Shown piece by piece: positions 34,841 through 49,275 of a stretch of 64,000 nucleotides of DNA (positions are counted from its first letter, which is position 1; each line of letters opens with the position of its first letter). The stretch covers positions 27,852,108 to 27,916,107 of the forward strand of contig JAPWDM010000005.1 of the NCBI GenBank assembly GCA_035578155.1, written 5' to 3'. Source of the DNA: Brachynemurus nebulosus. Its lineage: Eukaryota; Arthropoda; Insecta; Neuroptera; Myrmeleontidae. The position numbers and the translations under genes are program-made. The notes below the pieces were generated by a model, which saw only the letters and a list, made by a program, of their open reading frames with translations, made no database searches and was not told the origin of the DNA.

Positions 34841-37800
34841 TTTGGGGACTGGCGGATCTCATCTAAGAACTGTACCTATTTAAAATAGTTTAGCTTTCTA
34901 AGAGTAAAAGATTTTTTAAAATCGGCTGGGTAATTAGTTTTGATATTTTTGGAACCCAAGAACCCGAACGGACTTTGTGCAGCATAGTTGTATCCATCTA
35001 AAATAATTTAGTACTCTAACAGTGAAAAAATTTTCAAAATCGGTCGGTTAGTTTATTTTTTACAATAATGGGAACAGTAAACCCTGGCGGAAATCATACA
35101 ACATAACCTTTATTCATCTAAAATAATTTTAGTAAAAAGTTTATCCTAACAGTAAAAAACGGGTCCTAGGGATCTCATATAACTTATGGTAGTTCGTAAG
35201 GTTCTTGTGGACATCATTTAATTACTTAATGAATTCAAATACTTTAACTTACTAACGGTGAAAAAATTTTCAAAATTTTCGACATTCGCTAAAAAAATCA
35301 TTGAAAAATATTTGATATGTTTCGATCAATTAATGGTCAACATCAGCAAATAAAAGTTACTAAAATCGAAGAAAAGAATGAGTTATTTGTCCGTAGAAAT
35401 TAAAATACAAATTCTGAAACCGAGCAAAGAAATATTGAAAAAACTAGATCGGCAAAACATTCTGACAAATAACACTACCCAACTAATACTTGCCAATTTG
35501 AATGAAACTTAACATACTTATTAAACAGCGAAAAATATTAAATACGTGTTTTTTTATTTCGGCTAAATACGCTTTTTAGGGATAGAAAACACCATTCAAC
35601 CTCTGTAGATGAAAACAGTTATAGCTAAATATTTTTGAAACGGCATATTTTTTGAAAAAAGGGCTGAGTACCAAATTTGTAGAATTTAAAGCGATGCACT
35701 TGATAGTGACCCTGAAATCGATTTTCAAGGTCAGTTGAAAATGATTAGCCATTGCCGAACTTTGACCATATCCTGTACCTATAAGCAGTAATTTCATGTA
35801 TTGACTCAATCTATCTTCAAAATTGATTTGTTGCGTTATTTTTCTAAAATAAAAAAAATAAAAACCTGACGAAATGAAAAAATAGGCGCAAATTTATAGA
35901 AAAAATTAGAAGAAAACATTTTTGTAAGTAATTTTAGAAGTTAAGAAAAGATTTAATATCACTCCAATTGTAAGTTAAACATTAACTTTATGTTATATTA
36001 GAAATTTTCAAAATTTTTTAAAATTTTTATTGCTACTCTATAGTTATCATATTAGGAATTAAATTCAACATATGATTAACTATTATTTTTCCGATTGCGA
36101 TTGAGCAAGTATTTTTCAAAATTACTTCTTGATCACTTATTTTCTATCTTGCATGTGAAATTCGTTCGAATATACTTTGAACCATTTAGGGATGAAAAGT
36201 AAACTACTCCTTTTGAAAAATATTAAATGATTTTCAAATGACTGGAAATTGACCTCAAGGTCAACTTCAAAGTCAAGTGCATCACGAGAGTCAAGTGCTT
36301 CAAGATCATCAAGTGCATCACTTTGAACTCTATAACTTTGGTCCTAAGCACTTTTTTCAGAAAATATATCGTACCATAATCCACTTCTATGTTGATTCCT
36401 GGTCTCTTTTCCTGCGTTTCTAATATTTATGTCAATAAAAAATGTGCTACCGTAGACAAGGATGAATAGGTACGCATTCCGACTTCACACCGTATTTTTT
36501 TGTATTTATTTTATGAGTACCTAATCTTTAATATATTAAAAATTTACGCGAAGATGGTCACTTTATCAGCAGTATCCAAAAAAATTTAAAAATATCGGTG
36601 GTTTTTGAAAAATTAACAAAAATCGTATAATTTCTTCTCTATGAAAAATTGGGGTCAAAAGAGACGAGAAAAGAGTAAATGGGGACAACCCGTAGGGTCG
36701 ACCAAAATTGAAATTCTAATATAAAATAATTTCGAACTTTTTGTATTTATACATTCAAAAAAGAAATAATAGGTACTTGATGATTTTCTGTAAAAATAAA
36801 CGTAGAATCTAAAATAAAGTTTATATACTCCTGTCGTTTACCCCTAAGTTTATATTCCTCCTATTCTTATTTTAGTTCAAAAAATAATTTTTCAAAAGAC
36901 TAAGACATAATAATTAATAACAGTGAGATTCTACGTCCATTTTCAGACTTTTGTTTATTAAATTGCGTAAAAGCTAGTAAATGCAATAACAGATATGATG
37001 AATTTATAAGGATTTTCTTGTACTACAAAATCTTAAAAATTTGGAAACGCGTACTTTTTTTCGTTAATTGTGTTTTATTCTTTTGCACAAAATTTTAAAA
37101 ATACTTTATTTTCTTAAGAAAGGGAGGCAACTTTAGTCACAGATATGCCTATGAACAGTTTTTGGTAATCCGGGAAAAACGAAAACACTTTTTAAAATTT
37201 TTTTATTGTTAAAATCGAAATGTTCTTTTAAAGAGGGTTAAAATTACCATATTTTATATTAAAATTTTAACACAATCACTCCCTAATTAACGAGCCTTAC
37301 TTAATATTAGCAAATTGAGAAAAAACACGTCAATTAGATTTTTTTACACAGATTTTATTTGTTATATAATTCAAAAGGATATTTTAAAAATGTGTATGAA
37401 TGGCTTTCATTAAATAAATTTCAATATATTTTCCATTTATTTTAACAGTGGAATGTCCTTATTAGTGGCTATACTTTCGGCTTGGAGCGAATTAGACGAA
37501 GATTTTCTTCTAAAACCAAATTTAATAATTAATTAAAGAAATAAAAAAAAATTTGTGGATTTCCTACCGTTCAAATATAATCTTTATTGTATGTAAAAAT
37601 GTTATTACATTTTTTCAAAAAACTGTAAGTAAACTGTAAAATTTTCTTTACAAATATGTTAAAATAGAGAAATGTTTCCTTTTTAATTTATTTTTAACTC
37701 TTTTTAAATGATTCACTTTAAAATTTTTTAATATTTCTTAATCGAAATTTCATAAAAGAATGTGTCAAAATTTAAAAAAATTTTTCTTTGTTAAAAAAAA

Positions 37801-38219
37801 AAATTGAATGTGCAAAATTATTTAATATTAGAATGCTCTGATTATACAATTCTAATCATAACTGTATTGTCAATTGGATAAAAAATTACGTAAAAATATT
37901 ATTGTTTGAATATGATTTAACGTAATTTTTATACGATTGAAGCAAACTCTTATTAATTTTAGGAAGGTGTAAATATAATCTAAATTCTGATCATATCACA
38001 TAACAGATATCGTCGGGATTTTTTTTGTAAAAAAAAATGGAACAGAGATACATTATAAAAACATTTAACTGACAGAGAAATAGAATATAGCCGAATCGTT
38101 AAATTGGATTAAAAAAATCATGACACGCTACTTATAAAGCGGCTTTTTTCGAATTTAGCTCGCAAAAAATGAGACAGAAAAAAAAAGAATGCGAGTGCGA
38201 GTGAAATGGAGAACGACAT
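34841..38219. other. Gene-free AT-rich stretch
   Basis: Over 3 kb without a supported ORF or RNA gene. Weak repetition of 'ctaacagtgaaaaaattttcaaaat'-like phrases at 34900-35280 suggests old tandem-like modules of about 110-130 bp. TCAAGTGCATCA repeats occur at 36275-36325. Confidence 0.35.
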
Positions 38220-38730
<511 letters not shown>

Positions 38731-39250
38731 GATCTGAAAAGAGCAGGAAATTTCACAAAAATAAGTCCCGACTCCCGAAACTGTATCTCCAATATTTATA
38801 ATTTTAACAGAGCCCTAAAGTTATTGCTAAAATGGGGTGTTTGGCGTTCTCGCGCGCTCTTCTAGACTAGACTAGTATCTCGCTAAAGATTTCAACTAAG
38901 ACTTTTTGTACTCTCGACGTAACCAAATAATCAAAAATAAAATATTTCGTTGGAGCGGACACCTGCATGGTGAAATAACTGAATTTTCTATTCAGAAATT
39001 AGCTAAAAATATCTTCAATTAGTTAATATATTTTTTGCACGATCGTGTATTTTCATGCATTTACCGATGCTGTTGACAATGCTGGTAAATTACATTTCCC
39101 GAACGTTTGTTTATATCCATGGAAACCAAAAAATAACAGTGCTGTAAGTGAAATAGATGCGTGGTAAGTGAATAGGAGTGTGTCGCGACATGACAACGGG
39201 CGTAATAGCTGAGTTTTCGATTCGAAAACTCCCTAAAAACATGATCTCAA

Positions 39251-40742
39251 AGGACAGTTAGATAATATAATTATGATTCAAGTAGATGTTACCATAGTGT
39301 TTTATTACGGATAGTATTCAGTGGAATGAATGACAATATTTATATATACCTAATAATATTTTCCTTATTTTTCCCTTGGTATATTGTTGACAATTCTAAA
39401 ATTACAATAATACCGTGTGAGTTTTTTGAGAGTTGCCATTTTTATTACAGCCAAATATGTATGATGCTGGAAATGGTATTGGAAAAGGTTTTTTTCTTGG
39501 ACGAAATAGAAATATAACCAACTAGAACACTATCGGTTGAGTAGCCTCAAGTACATATGGATATTTTTACCACCCTAACTGACAAATTAAAGAAAAATTC
39601 AAAAATTAAACTTAGGTAAAAAATTTTTTTTCTTCATTTATGTTGTTAATTGATGCATTAGATCAGTTTTATCGAAATATTAATATATTGTCTCATTTAA
39701 AAATCTATAAGTTTGTATCGTAACTCGAAAACTATAAGAGCTATAAAGCTCCTGACTGTAGCAATCGGTTGTCCCCATCGATATCTACAACTCTTATTTG
39801 AACAATTTTTCGATTAAATCAACGGTTTGGCTTTAATAAAAATGGCAATTCTCAAAAAATTCACACGGTATATTCTTATTAAATTGCACATTTTTAAGAT
39901 TACACACATACACAGCACTCTTACCTACAGCGTCATTGCATTTCCTGGAAATATATACTGGAAGAAAATTTTTCTATTTATTGGAATTTTAAATAGACAT
40001 TGTATTGGAGTAAATCCACGTAAAGAACTGGCTAAATGTAACTTGAAAAACTCGAAGGTAACTGTTTATTGAAATCATCGTCGAATGAATCTTGTCACGG
40101 CGGATGTTATATATTTTTTGTATTCTTAATTTCTCTTGAGGCATTAATTATGTACATATGCAGTAAATGGCTATTAACGTGTGTATTAGAACAATACTTA
40201 CCATTCTATTCAAAAATAATGCCAAGTGCGTGTTGGACGCACATTATGTGTGGGTTTCTTCATGGCTAGAAGTTTTCACAGGATACAACATAGAATATAT
40301 AAGTATACTGTTTTTACGATTTATATGTAATAAAAATAAAAATTCGCCAAGTGCGGGTTGGACATTTACTAAATTGGGGTTCTTCAGTGACTAGAGGTTT
40401 TTACAGATTTCGAACTAGACAAATATAAAGCATTTAAATACATTTTTACCCTTTATTAAAAAAAATATTTAAACATATTTGACAGAAGCCTCTGTTTAGC
40501 TTTGACTCCCCCTTTCCTCCGTACCCACTTAATATTAGGTCGCGTCAGCTTGGACTACGAAAATTTGACTCCCTATATATCCGAAAACTACCGACACATG
40601 TTAGCCAAAATAATTTTAATTGAATGTTTTTAGCAAGTGTCTAGTACCTGTAATTTTTTTCAAATATTTTGAATTAGCAGTTTAAAAATTACAGATAACG
40701 AAGGGGGAAGTGGGGGTTGGTAACTGTTTGTTATTTTAAAAC
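39251..40742. other. Gene-free stretch with two GCCAAGTGCG modules
   Basis: 'gccaagtgcgtgttgg' near 40222 and 'gccaagtgcgggttgg' near 40347 each lead to a 'ttcttcatggctaga/ttcttcagtgactaga' block. They are two worn modules of an interspersed repeat about 125 bp apart. The ORFs at 39326-40394 have no recognisable domain. Confidence 0.35.
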
Positions 40743-40746
40743 TTAA

Positions 40747-41435
40747 GGGGGGAGGGTCCTCCAGAACTTTCAAATTTTTCATTTTTTGTTTTGCTTTAAA
40801 AGTTCATTTGAACCTTAAGGAATATATTTCTAATGTTTTAATCCCAACAGAAAGATTATCTTAGATAACAATAAACTGCTTTTAACTCTACTTTTCAAGA
40901 ACGAAAACTTTTTAATAGCGTTTTTCTCAGAACAGGTTTTTTTTCCGCGCCGTGGAACATAACTTAAAATGTTATTAAGGTATTAACTTGAAATTTTGTA
41001 CAAATATTCTTTAAGATCTTGGCCTTTGCATATACCTAAAATTTTGTATAAATTATTACTATAAATATTTGTTTATAACAATTTGTTTATAAAAAAAAGT
41101 GAAATATTTTTCTTTTTGATTTTAAATTGTGAAAAAAAAGAAATTTTCTCATCAAAAATAAGTATGTGCAAAGCGTAATGACTTATTTTAATAAAATTTT
41201 TTTGTCCGATTGAATTCAATTGATTACAAGAAGCTGGGAATTCCACGGCGCAAATTAAAAGAGTCAACTTGGAACAGCTGTAGCGCCGCCATTTTTTCTT
41301 TTTTTTGCATAATAATTTATGAGTGAATACACCATAACATGTACTATACTATGTAACTTCATTTGATACAATAAATGTATCCAGTTTCTTAAAAAAAATT
41401 ATTAAAAAACCTGCTGTCTGGAGGACCCTTCCCCC
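40747..41435. mobile_element. 689-bp MITE flanked by TTAA
   Basis: Inverted ends GGGGGRAGGGTCCTCCAGA with TTAA immediately outside on both sides (40743-40746 and 41436-41439). A second internal inverted pair is centred on GCGCCGTGGAA / TTCCACGGCGC (near 40947 and 41244). TTAA is the piggyBac target, but the G-rich end is not a typical piggyBac terminus, and a TA duplication is also possible. No transposase. Confidence 0.65.
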
Positions 41436-41439
41436 TTAA

Positions 41440-42146
41440 TATTCCACAAACGGACCTTAAAAATGAAAAATGGTTGATATGAGACGTAAAAGAAATTTTA
41501 TATCCGCACTTTCGAATATGAAAAAGTGAGAAAAATTATTTGCTGCATGACATAAAAGATTTCATATACTTGGACCAGATAATACAGGAACTGACGAAAT
41601 TATATGATTTCAAAATTTTTTCTTCGGTACCCTCAAAATATTCTTCCAATATTAAATATAGAATATTATAAGATTACTGAATAAATAGCTATTATGCGAA
41701 TTATAGCGAGTTAATTAAAACAATTTATTTCAACAACAAAGAACGTAAGAATACGAATACAATAACCTCTAGTAAAAATGATGTTTTTAATATAATTTAC
41801 ATGTGTAGACCCGACAAAAAATGAACTGAGATATGTGCAGAAATGCATTTTAAAGTGAATGAGTTAATTTGTTTGATCCATTCCGCTTACGCGAGCGAAG
41901 GAAAGTATCCCACTTCAAAGTCATTTAGCTATACAATAAATTATATTTAAACCAAAAATTATCAATTTTACTTGTGTGAATTATATCTACATACTTATTT
42001 CATAATGTATATAGCGTGAAAATCATTATTAGCTTATTTTAATTTGTACGAATGTTTTCCATTTGCTCTCAAACGTAACCTTGTTTTTCTGCGTCATGTA
42101 CAATCTATTTTTCTTCTTGTTGTTATCATTATTATCACCTACGTTC
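41440..42146. other. Gene-free stretch
   Basis: Nothing recognisable. Confidence 0.35.
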
Positions 42147-42154
42147 ATCTACAC

Positions 42155-43222
<1,068 letters not shown>

Positions 43223-43230
43223 GTCTACAC

Positions 43231-43439
43231 CAATATATGAGTAAATATACATAGGTACTTATTTCAAAGAAATGAAATTGGTATTTAATTAGATCTTTTA
43301 TTGTGGATATGACGTAACGGAAATAAAAAGGCGGTATAATTAAATCCTTGATTACGGCTGTGTAGGAACGAACTTTTGCTCGAGGATTCTTAACTCATTT
43401 TTTCTACTACGAAAGCTAATTATTGCAATATTTTTCTCC
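43231..43439. other. Short gene-free stretch
   Basis: Nothing recognisable. Confidence 0.3.
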
Positions 43440-43735
43440 ACTTTTTATAACGACTGCAACTTTTGAGGGTTACTTTTGTCAATTTGGGAAACAAAAAGGC
43501 GTCTTAATCACTTTTGCAACCAAAAAAATTGTTTCCTCCAAAATCAAAATTTCATAACTTCTTCAACAATTTTGGTTCCGTGTTTATATTTATGGTTCTA
43601 AGTGTCCGTAAGATCTTCCAACGTGCATAATTTCTGAATCTCGTTAAAAAGATGTAAAATAAAAAATATTGAAAGTAAAAGAATACGAGGAAGCCATGTG
43701 TCACATCCCTTGGCAGTGTATTCTTTATCTGTTTG
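43440..43735 (-). repeat. Repeat family F, copy 2 (inverted, partial)
   Basis: On the minus strand it begins near CACTGCCAAGGGATGTGACA and 'ggcttcctcgtattc', matching the start of copy 1 at 30808. It contains the 'aatttctgaa' module and lacks the distal GGACAGAC block. Confidence 0.5.
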
Positions 43736-44404
43736 AATACATAATTAACTACAAGTTATAACAATACTTTTGATTATAAGAAATCACATAAACGATGAAA
43801 ATAAAAAAAAAATTAACACCTGGGGCCCGAACAAAATCAGAGCTGATTGGCGATAAATAATAGAAAATTTTATTAAAAAATTTATTTAATATTTTTCTTC
43901 TTTTTATTCCGATTTTTAATGGAACAAATCCATTGAAAACAATTTCAGTTGTTATTTTCGTTTTCTTGTAGCATCTTGTTTGAATTTAATTCAATTTCAA
44001 TTTGATTCTTTCAACTTCTTGGTCGCTACGAATTCTAATTACACTTAATTCTATTTGTAACTTGTGTTTTTCTGATTATGCACCCCGCGTCCGTCTCACC
44101 GCTCGCTTAATAATGTACAAGTTTCTTTTGTAAATGTTTGTAAAGAGATCAGAGGTGTATAGCAGCGTCACAACAATGTTATACTTACATAAGTACCTAT
44201 ACTTATAGTTTATTCTTTATGGTATGAGAAAGCTTTTTAATTCAATACTGCGGTAAAATTGAAAGTTAGGTATTGTCAGCGGTTGGAACTGGACCGACAA
44301 CCGGTATACAGTTTCCTTGTTCTATTCTTTGTAGAAAACAAGTGTGCCCTGGAGAAAAAGTTTCTGGGCTTAGTAACAATTCACAAATCCGTTAAATTAC
44401 AAAA
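43736..44404. other. Gene-free stretch
   Basis: No supported feature. Confidence 0.35.
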
Positions 44405-47400
44405 AACCTAGGACCAATTCCATGCCAAATCAACACACTTTTGAAATAAATCTTTCCTCACCATTTCAGAATTTCTTAAAATTTGGTATACTCATACTAG
44501 GTACTAAGACTAACAAGGAAATGCACCCAGAGTGAAATTCGGGATTTTGATGAAACTTCGCTGACGTGTAGAATAGGCAAAAATAAGGGACCCGTATTTT
44601 TTTTATCGGCCATCTTCCACGTTTAGGGGGTGAAACCACCCCCGAAAGTTGGGGGTTCAGATCGTATTTCTTAAAATATCTCGAAAACTATAAGAGATAG
44701 AGGAAAACTTTAAATTGATGAAATGTTACTTTTTGAAAGGCCTATTCACCTGTATAGGTAAAACCAGAGCCGGGTTAATAAGAGGGGCTGGAGGGGTGAA
44801 AATGTAGGTAAATTTTCTTGTACAGCCTGAATGGTTCAGTATATCAAATTTCTAGCATCATAAATAGAAAGAGCACCAAAAATTAGGGGATATATGTTTT
44901 TGTGTTTTTTCGAAATATGTGTGGTATCCAAGCCATATAAGGAAGAAAAAAATAGGGTAGATTATATTGCATTATTATTGATTGCAAATACCTTCTATAA
45001 TTTTTTATTTTTATGTTTATTTTCATCATGAAAATGTAAATTTTTACTTTCCGATAATGATTCATGTATTTTTCAGTACTTACTTAATTAGTAATTTAGC
45101 CATTTGTAGGTATATTTGGTTACTAATATTCGATATTTTTTCTATTTATTTCTACCAAATTTCTCTGGTCTGCAAGTGTTAATAAATTAATGTTCAACAA
45201 GAAGCAATAATCTTCCGTTCAACAACTGCCTTTATTTAAATTAAACCAGTTAAACCAGGGCCGGGTTAATAAGAGGGGCTGGAGGGGTGAAAATGGAGGT
45301 AAATTTTCTTGTACAGCTTGAATGGTTCAATATATCAATTTTTTGCCATCATAAATAGAAAGAGCACCAAAAAATAGTAGATACGTGTTTTTGCGTTTTT
45401 CGAAATATGTGTGGTATCCAAGCCATATAAAGAAGAAAAAAATAGGGTAGATTATATTGGATTGCAAATACGTTTTATATTTTTTATTTTTTATGTTGAT
45501 TTTTATCATGAAAATGTAAATTTTTACTTTCCGATAATGATTCATATATTTTTCAGTACTAACTTAATTGGTAATTTAGCCATGTGTACATATGGTTACT
45601 CATATTCGATTTTTTTTATACCTATTTCTGCGAAAGTTAAAGTTCTCTGGTGTGCTTGTGTTAATGAATGCTCAACAAGAAGCAGTAATCTCTTTCGCTA
45701 ACTGTTCAGGTGCTTTGTAATAAATTTTGCGATTTGGGAAATGTGGTTGACACCTACAAAACATACAAAAAAAAAAAATAAGGAAAATAGTTTGAATGTT
45801 GAGAAAGAAATAAACCCCGTTTATTTGGTTAAAAACGAATTTGTAAGAAAACAGAGGCAGTTGTTGAACGGAAGATTATTGCTTCTTGTCGAACATTCAT
45901 TAACACTTGCAGACGAGAGAAATTTGGTAGATATAGGTATAAAAAATATCGAATATTAGTAACCAAATATACCTACAAATGGCTAAATTACCAATTAAGT
46001 AAGTACTGAAAAATACACGAATCATTATCGGAAAGTAAAAATTTACATTTTCATGATGAAAATAAACATAAAAATAAAAAATTATAGAAAATATTTGCAA
46101 TCAATAATAATGCAATATAATCTACCCTATTTTTTTCTTCCTTATATGGCTTGGATACCACACATATTTCGAAAAAACGCAAAAACAAGTATCCCCTAAT
46201 TTTTGGTGCTCTTTCTATTTATGATGCTAGAAATTTGATATATTGAACCATTCAGGCTGTACAAGAAAATTTACCCCCATTTTCACCCCTCCAGCCCCTC
46301 TTATTAACCCGACCCTGGTTTTACCTATACAGGTAAATAGGTCTTTCAAAAAGTAGCATTTCGTCAATTTAAAGTTTTCCTCTATCTCTTATAGTTTTCG
46401 AGATATTTTAAGAAATATGATTTGAACCCCCGACTTTAGGGGCTGGTTTCACCCCCTAAACGTTGAAGATGGCCGATAAAAAAAAATACAGGTCTCTTAT
46501 TTTTTCCTATTCTACCCGCCAGCGAAGTTTCATCAAAATCTCGAATTTCACTCTGGGTGCATGCATCTCCTTGTAAGAAAAGTGCCAATTTTTAAATTTT
46601 TATCTGAAACCGCTTACGAAATATGGCTATGTAAAGTTACCAAAAACTTTCCAAAAAAACGTGAACGTTCATTTTTAAATCGCTCTAGAAGCTGTTCTAA
46701 TTTAGCTAGAAAGTTGGGAGAGGTGTCATTTTGTAGCATTTTAAATGCTCTTTCAAATGATATACAACATGATAAGGATGTTAATGAAAATATTTTTTTT
46801 GAAAATCCATGTAAAGACTGACTTAACTTTCTTTCCAAGAACTACATAATTTAAAATTTTAAAAATATTTGTATAAATACTTAGTGCTGTTCTGAATCAT
46901 ATAGTAAAATATGAATGTGGGGTCTTAATGAGTTCACTGTTAAAAAAATATTTCTGTTGCTGGTTTCCCACTATTACCCAATTTTGTCAAGACAATGTAT
47001 CTTTAATACTCAGGTAATTTTTATTCGACATTTTTCCAAAAGGTACATAGTCTAAAACATTCCAAATATGCCTATAAAAAGTGAATACTATTGTAAAATA
47101 ATTGAAAATATATAATTGGAAAAACTTCCTGAACCTTTGCCTTCGTGAGAAAGATTTTAACATAACAGCTGAGTGACACTTTTTAGCAACAGCACAAGGG
47201 AGAGAACCATGCGATGAAGTAGGCGATTCCGAAATATTTCTGCAAAGCCATTTCTGAAACAGCCTAATCCTGTTGAGTGGAGAACGCAAAATCTACCTCC
47301 GGTATGTTTTCTACTGCCCACTCAAAGAGGTCTTGTGGGGTTTAGATTTGGCTGTCGTAATGGCCTTTGCAAATTAGCACGAGTTGACGGTCTCTTGACA

Positions 47401-47545
47401 GAACCGCCTACTTCATCGCATGGTTCAGATAAAAATTTAAAAATTGGCACTTTTCTTAGCCTTAGTAGCCTATGAGTATACCAAATTTTAAGAAAATCTG
47501 AGGTGGTGTGATAAAATGGGTGTGTTGAATTGACATGAAATAGGT
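44405..47545. repeat. Giant inverted repeat with an extra direct half-copy
   Basis: The left arm (44405-45232) starts CCTAGGACCAATTCCATG. It is reverse-complementary, at high identity by eye, to a right arm at about 45840-46573 that resumes at 47459-47545 after an 881-bp insertion. Shared blocks include 'tatcggccatcttc', 'gagccgggttaataagaggg' and 'gtggtatccaagccatata'. A direct copy of the inner half of the left arm lies at 45258-45690. The ORFs within (44883, 44982, 45327, 45411, 45741, 45900) occur in mirror-image pairs and are products of the repeat, not genes. It is probably a long-TIR DNA element or a palindromic duplication. Confidence 0.75.
46576..47456. mobile_element. 881-bp TA-flanked element inserted in one arm
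   Basis: The left end AGAAAAGTGCCAATTTTTAA and the right end (its reverse complement) form inverted termini of about 30 bp. TA lies at 46574-46575 and 47457-47458. The uninterrupted arm at about 44507-44520 reads across the site (reverse complement CCTTGTTAGTCTTAGTACC), giving the empty site. The internal frames (46561-46821 +, 46987-47289 -) resemble no transposase I know. An internal inverted pair ACCATGCGATGAAGTAGGCG lies near 47207 and 47403. Confidence 0.75.
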
Positions 47546-47734
47546 CCTAGGTAACGAAGGCCAATAAGCGAATTTATTGAGATTCGTTTGTCATATATGG
47601 GAAATTGAACGAAAGCCATTGAAATTTGTTGGGTTCTTGGTCGAAAGAACTTGGGCCATTCATTCAGAACTAATGCTAATTAATTCAATGTACCTATAAT
47701 TTTGTACACGGCAGAAAATCAGAATAGTTCAAAA

Positions 47735-48175
47735 TGCACCTGTCGCAGCATAACATAGCGAATTTCCGTTTACAAAAATTAATGGAACAGTGTTACTTTT
47801 ACATGGAACAGTGATACAAAAACTTTTTTAAGTGAATTTTTTTCTCCCCAATAGTGTAAAGAAATGTCGCAAGAACTTTTGAACTTGGGGAAATTTTGGC
47901 GAAAAACTAATTTTTTTAACGAAAAATGTCCAAAATACCATGTTACAGGCACCGGACGTGTCTAACTGGAAAATTCATCCAAGATTTTTAGACTTCCAAC
48001 GTCTTCACCAAATTTCGTCAAATAGGATATTTCATTCGAGAGTTATCATGCGGAAATTCTAATGAATGTCATTTTTGACTTCTTGGAACTTTAGAACCAA
48101 TTCCCATCATAGTCCCGGGCTCAGATCGCGCCATGACGGTGACTGTAATAGCTAAATTCGCTTAAAAATGGGGCC
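47735..48175 (+). repeat. Repeat family B, copy 5 (no TA)
   Basis: It starts CACCTGTCGCAGCATAACAT and continues in family order to 'atttcattcgagagttatca'. It then goes directly to 'ggaaattctaatgaatgtca', without any TA tract. Confidence 0.65.
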
Positions 48176-48447
48176 TCAGTCATTAAAAGTTTTCAGAAAT
48201 TTCACAAGTCATTGTGAACAATTTAATTTAAAAAGAAAATATTTGCAACTGTTTACAATATTTACAAAACCACTTTACTCAAAGGAAATTAATACATAAT
48301 TTCTGAGAAAAGTATATTATAAGATAAAATATGTGTGGAAGAGAAGTACTAAGAAATCATATTACTTCTTATCAACGTTCTGTTGAAAATTTCCTATCTT
48401 TTTAACTAAAAATATCAAACGGGAAATATTCAAACGACATAAGAGTA
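48176..48447. other. Short gene-free stretch
   Basis: Nothing recognisable. Confidence 0.3.
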
Positions 48448-48449
48448 TA

Positions 48450-49273
48450 CCGTAAAACCGTCTAGACCCGGATACCTTTTTACATTTTTTGGTATAATTT
48501 TATGTTTATACATATTTCCTTCATAGATATCACAAATAAAAGTATTACCATTAGAAAGAGCGTATATTATTTGTTATATCCCTGATCCATTTGTTTCATT
48601 ATTAGTAAAAATAAGAAAAAATAAATAATAATTAGTAAGTGTCCGGGTCTACACCCTAACTCCGTCTTGACCCGGACACTTACTTAAATAATGTAATAAC
48701 ATGCAAACTAACCTCTCCCGTCGGGGTTAGGACAGTGTTTTATATCGGCTGATGTCTTTGAACCTGTCAAAGGCTTCAAAACATTTTGTGGGAAGGGAGA
48801 GGGGTCAATACATAGGCGGGAATATAACGTATGAATAGTGGAAGTTACAGCTAGTGCGAATCGCGGCCATAGTGTAATAAACTGATGTGTCCGGGTCTAA
48901 ACGGATATATGTATATAGCATGTACTTTTTTATATAACTTCTAACATCATTAAATGATGCGCAATAAAATTCTGAACACATACATATCAAAATTAAAACA
49001 GTATGACAGTTATGACGAAAATTACATGTCTAAGTTAGACACACATTTTATTTCTTTGAAAAACTGGAGAATAGTAATCCTGTAAAATGAGATAGTAAAA
49101 GTTGAAGTCCGTAGTTTTTATTGGTACAGCTGTTTAGAGGATGTTTTTCTCTCTCTAATGACGTCAAGAACAAATGTTTATTGTAGCAGGTTAATGTAGA
49201 AACTACTTACTTTGAAGATTGGTGCAAAGTGTCCGGGTCTAGACCCCCTGTCCGTGTCTAGACGGTTTTTCGG
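48450..49273. mobile_element. 824-bp TA-flanked MITE with internal GTGTCCGGGTCTA repeats
   Basis: The left end CCGTAAAACCGTCTAGACCC and the right end (reverse complement CCGAAAAACCGTCTAGACAC) are inverted, with TA at 48448-48449 and 49274-49275. The motif GTGTCCGGGTCTA or close variants recurs internally (near 48640, 48665 inverted, 48888 and 49229), as expected of transposase-binding repeats of Tc1/mariner/pogo type. No transposase. Confidence 0.8.
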
Positions 49274-49275
49274 TA

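Noticed and set aside
37440..37535. Possible next GPCR exon after an acceptor TATTTTAACAG
   Set aside because: It is in phase with the 4397 donor and open for about 29 codons, but the residues do not resemble the TM4-ECL2 region expected of the receptor, and there is no GT donor before the stop.
44883..46100. Mirrored ORFs in the giant inverted repeat
   Set aside because: The same AT-rich peptide appears on opposite strands because the arms are inverted copies; there is no domain.
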